Below, one piece after another: positions 61,029 to 64,000 of a stretch of 64,000 nt of DNA. The notes below the pieces were generated by a model, which worked only from the letters and a program-made list of their open reading frames with translations, was not told where the DNA came from and did not search any database. A program made the position numbers and the translations under genes. Numbering within the stretch: position 1 is the stretch's first letter; each line of letters starts with the position of its first letter. This DNA is from Sinonovacula constricta (Eukaryota; Mollusca; Bivalvia; Cardiida; Solecurtidae): NCBI GenBank assembly GCA_007844125.1, contig CM017572.1, positions 36,897,929 through 36,961,928 of the forward strand, in the 5' to 3' direction.

Positions 61029-61339
61029 GAGTTCTAATGAAGTAAGACTAAAGTATATGAACATTCAGAAAATGGAAAGACAAACAAATAGCTTGCAGAA
61101 GAGATGGGATGTAAGCCAGATGAGCGAAGAAACTTAAGATAATCACACGTGCTAGTTAAAAATAAAACAACTGAACGTAAAGAACTGAAAATAATATTTG
61201 TATTTCGCATTTGTAAGTCTTTGATACAGCTGATACTATAAAAACTGTATACAGCAGTATATAAATTTAAGTACAATGCCAAATTAAAATATTTGATACA
61301 GCTGTCTATAAAACCAATATTTCATAAAACTAGCCTTTT
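61029..61339. other. AT-rich spacer
   Basis: Nothing recognised. Confidence 0.5.
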
Positions 61340-61359
61340 TAGAACCACAGAAATGGGGC

Positions 61360-61600
61360 TACTTTTGAGACAGACGTCAAAACAAAGATGGCAGCTCGGG
61401 TGATAGTTTACTACAGCACGATGCCTGTGAAACTTTAAATTTGTGGCGGCTTCGAATTTAAATCATTAAATTTAATTTTATCCAGCGCAGCAGACACGCA
61501 GCTGTCAAACAACAGCATTGTTTACGTTTTGTGTGAACTATATTTTAGGCATATTCTTCTTCCGACTTCCGGCAAACAAAATGATCGTGATTTCAGTAAG
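61360..61600 (+). promoter_or_regulatory. Possible promoter and first exon
   Basis: AGACGTCAAAACAAAGATGG then CAGC (CRE-like plus YY1-like) near 61370-61394, and GACTTCCGGC (ETS, reverse orientation) near 61562. Then ATGATCGTGATTTCA directly before a strong donor GTAAGTATTCG (donor about 61595). That gives a five-codon first coding exon (MIVIS). A NRF1-like GCATGCGTG lies near 61645. Plausible for a plus-strand gene leaving the window, but SINEs and low-complexity DNA follow and no further exon is seen. Confidence 0.3.
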
Positions 61601-61784
61601 TATTCGAGGGACGGAATTACCAGAGGAGTTCCAATCGATTCGACGCATGCGTGTCCAGTACTGTCTGCACAAGTTCGCTTACAGGCAATGTTGAGGGTCC
61701 AATTGAGGGGTGGTGAGGCGGGTTGTGAAGACCTACTTTGACATAGGTTCTAGAAGAGGGTTGGGGTGTAGGCGGGGTTGGGTG

Positions 61785-61966
61785 GGGGATACTGACACCG
61801 ACGAGTCAGGCGTATGACGAGTCATGCTGTACCTTTAGTCCCGAGCGTTAGGAGGGAAGCCACTACTACCAACTTTAAAGTCTTTGGTTTGACCCGACTG
61901 GGGTTTGAACCCGCGACCTCCCGATCCACAAGCCGACGCTCTACCATCTGAGCTACTGCGGCCGGT
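61785..61966 (-). mobile_element. SINE family B, copy 2 (best tRNA-like head)
   Basis: On the minus strand GGCCGCAGTAGCTCAGATGG TAGAGC is an intact box A and GGGTTCAAACCCC an intact box B, followed by GTAGTGGCTTCCCTCCTAAC. The copy ends at the GGTGTCAGTATC hinge and lacks the distal part found in copies 1 and 3. Confidence 0.8.
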
Positions 61967-62194
61967 GCGCTGCTGATGGTGAGGAGGAGGAGGAGGAGGG
62001 GGTGATAAATGTGTAGATTCTGTTGATGGGTATAATCATGTTGTTGATGATGATGACGATACTTTTGCAATGATGTTGATGCAGATGCTGTTGTTTGTGT
62101 TGTTGCATATGATTATGTTTATGAGATAATAATGGCCGTAGTACGTTTTGGAATTGAAGATGACAAAGATGAAGAAGATGGTGATAATGTGATT
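61967..62194. repeat. GAG/GAT-rich low-complexity DNA
   Basis: GAGGAGGAGG and TGATGATGATGA phrases between two SINE B copies. Confidence 0.7.
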
Positions 62195-62475
62195 GTTAAT
62201 GAGGAGGGATGGGTTGGGCCGGCATTTAGCCGATACTGAGCAGCGACATTTTTATCATTATAGCACAGGGGCACTTATGAGGTGCCCATGGACTGAACCC
62301 GGCCGGTCCATTATACTTACACCGACGAGTAAGGCGTAACGCTGTCCCCGTAGCCCCGACCGTTAGGAGGGAGACACTACTACCAACTTTAATGTCTTTG
62401 ATTTGACCCGGCCGGGGTTTGAACCCACGACCTCCCGATCCGCAAGCCGACGCTCTGCCACCTGAGCAATTGATT
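62195..62475 (-). mobile_element. SINE family B, copy 3
   Basis: Minus strand: GGCAGAGCGTCGGCTTGCGG, box B GGGTTCAAACCCC, then GTAGTGTCTCCCTCC and the distal part ACCTCATAAGTGCCCCTGTG. It extends to a GGCCGGCATTTAG... end as in copy 1. Confidence 0.8.
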
Positions 62476-63200
62476 AATGAGGAGGATGATGCTGTATGTG
62501 ATAGTGATGTAGATAATGTTGTGTTGTTGATTTTTGTGATGTCGATAATGGCTGTGAGGAGGATGAGAATATGGTATATAAGGACTGATTGGTGTTGGTG
62601 GTGGTGGTGAAAATGATGATGATGATTTATGGTAGTTATGCTGATATTGTTGCTACTGCTGTTTATAATGGCGATGAGAATGACAAGAGGAGAAGAAAGC
62701 TGTTGATGTTGATATTGTTGATCTTGTAAATTGATACTGCTATTTATAATAATTTTCATGATTTAAGCAATGTTTTCGCCGATGAAGAAAATGCTGCTGA
62801 AAGTATAGATGACGATCATGATTTTTGCTGCTGTTGTTGTTTACTATTAGGAGAATGATCAATTAGTGATGTGTTTGTAGATGATGATTAAACTGGATTA
62901 GATGGCAAATGATTCTGTTTCTATTACTGCTGCTGCTGCTACTGCTGATGATGATGACGACAACGATAAGGAGGAGGAGGAGGGGTAGGAGGATAATTGT
63001 AGTAATGGCTATTGTGGTGATAATGTGATGTTGTTGATGATGAATATAATCATAATAATATGTGTTATATTTGTTATAATGTTGATGTTGAAGATGATGA
63101 TGATGATGGCTTTGCTGCTGCTGATGATGATGATTGATGGTGATGGTGATGATGACGACGACGACGACGATGATGAATATGAAGCATTTTAACATTACTG
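62476..63200. repeat. GAT/CTG/GGT-rich cryptic trinucleotide tract
   Basis: Impure runs of GATGAT, TGTTGA, CTGCTG, GGTGGT and ACGACGACG. His- or Ile-rich open frames across it on the minus strand follow from base composition. Confidence 0.8.
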
Positions 63201-63329
63201 CGCATCTAACGGAGCAGATATATTTTGGAAAAAATCTACTTTTTTTTACTTGTACTCGCGTTCTGATGTTAATCTACTTGATACAATTTACTATTTACTT
63301 TATTATGGTATAAAATCCTTAAACCATCG

Positions 63330-63412
63330 TAGGCTCCGGTGGACAAGTGGGCTAAGGCGCTGTCCTGCGAGGACTCACAGGACTGTCCGCGCTAGTTAGA
63401 ACCCAGCTTGCT
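63330..63412 (+). mobile_element. tRNA-like SINE head, family F
   Basis: GGCTCCGGTGGACAAGTGGG, CTAAGGCGCTGTCCTGCGAG and TTAGAACCCAGC follow a tRNA layout with a good box A and poor box B. The GGACT...GTCC insertion recalls a class II (Leu/Ser-like) variable arm. No matching acceptor stem. Confidence 0.45.
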
Positions 63413-63710
63413 CCAAAGCCCGAAAATTCGAGGAACAAGAGGGATACAAATCTGGTTTGCACATTATGCTAAAAATATTTATGCTAAAAATAGTTTCCAG
63501 GATTTCCAGTATTTTTTGACAAAATGGGATTATTTTTTTTTGCAACGGCTTTATTTTTTTATGCTTAAGACTCGTACCTCAGAAACCACAAGGCATGCCA
63601 GAAAAGACCCACTTAACTAGCAAATATACTGACGTGGACAAGTTTTAATTTTTAAGCGATTTTGAACATGGCCAAAATTTCAGTATTAAATGACGGTTGG
63701 AGAAGTCAAA
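63413..63710. other. AT-rich spacer, possible SINE body
   Basis: ATGCTAAAAATA occurs twice (63466, 63480). Nothing else recognised. Confidence 0.35.
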
Positions 63711-64000
63711 TTATAAATAAAAAAATGAAAAGGAAGACTGAAAGAACTAAAATGTAACAGAGGAACAATGCATAAAGAAATTAAGAAAAAAACGCAGGCA
63801 AAAAGAAATATGTACAGCGAGAAAGAGACGTTATAAGAAAGAAATAGGAAAGGATAAACGATTAAATGAAGGCAGTAGAAAAAAACGAGAGGAATGAGAA
63901 AGAGAAGAAGGCAAGAGTGAAGCAAAGAGGAAGAACGAGGAATAAAAGAAGGAAATGTGCAAGGAATAAGAAAGAACGAAAAGAATGTAAGAAAGAGAAC
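63711..64000. repeat. Purine-rich (GAAA/AAGAA) low-complexity tract
   Basis: About 290 bp of almost pure A/G on the plus strand running to the window edge. Confidence 0.85.

Noticed and set aside
61896..61966. Functional tRNA gene on the minus strand
   Set aside because: Good A and B boxes but it continues into the SINE B body and two sister copies exist nearby.
62226..63195. Long His/Ile-rich minus-strand frames
   Set aside because: They cross SINE B and GAT/CTG low-complexity DNA.

Overview
The window is AT-rich, intron-bearing animal DNA crowded with tandem repeats, so it is metazoan nuclear DNA. Extracellular modules (CCP, EGF, PLAT, PAN) sit on separate phase-1 exons, and there are several tRNA-derived SINE families. 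This fits a mollusc, probably a bivalve, but that is an inference from style; no marker gene fixes the taxon.

Layout. (1) 1-25214, plus strand: the 3' part of one multi-exon gene for a mosaic extracellular protein. I can follow eleven exons whose splice phases agree: a partial exon, CCP-like, CCP-like, EGF, CCP-like, EGF, EGF, EGF, a two-exon PLAT/LH2 domain, and a PAN/Apple-like terminal exon with the stop at 25212-25214. The gene has grown by tandem duplication (an 854-bp two-exon block). Its introns hold very large arrays: 74-bp units (8551-12904), 33-bp units (13210-13470), GT repeats (15755-16705) and 23-bp units (17008-23630). (2) 25215-34092: no convincing gene. This stretch holds 19-bp, 15-bp, 52-bp, 61-bp and 30-bp arrays and a long (TA)n. 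(3) 34093-48700: AT-rich spacer with dispersed repeats, a 225-bp mariner-like MITE, a Thr/Ser/Pro-coding low-complexity tract on the minus strand, a possible signal-peptide exon (36673) and a frameshifted gene-like relic (44250-45618). (4) 48700-64000: 48-bp and 41-bp arrays, several SINEs, one plausible cysteine-rich exon (58012-58286), a ~0.3-kb duplication, a 1-kb CAGA array and purine- or GAT-rich low-complexity DNA.

The most notable observation is the origin of the 74-bp array. Its unit is the 3' half of an EGF exon plus that exon's own 5' splice site, amplified about 58 times into the following intron. A second, small case of the same event (93 bp, two copies) sits at another exon of the same gene. 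The separate 30-bp array (about 62 units) also carries a near-consensus splice donor in every unit. The window therefore contains over 100 tandem donor-like sites. I see no microbial operon, CRISPR array, intact transposase or complete standard tRNA.
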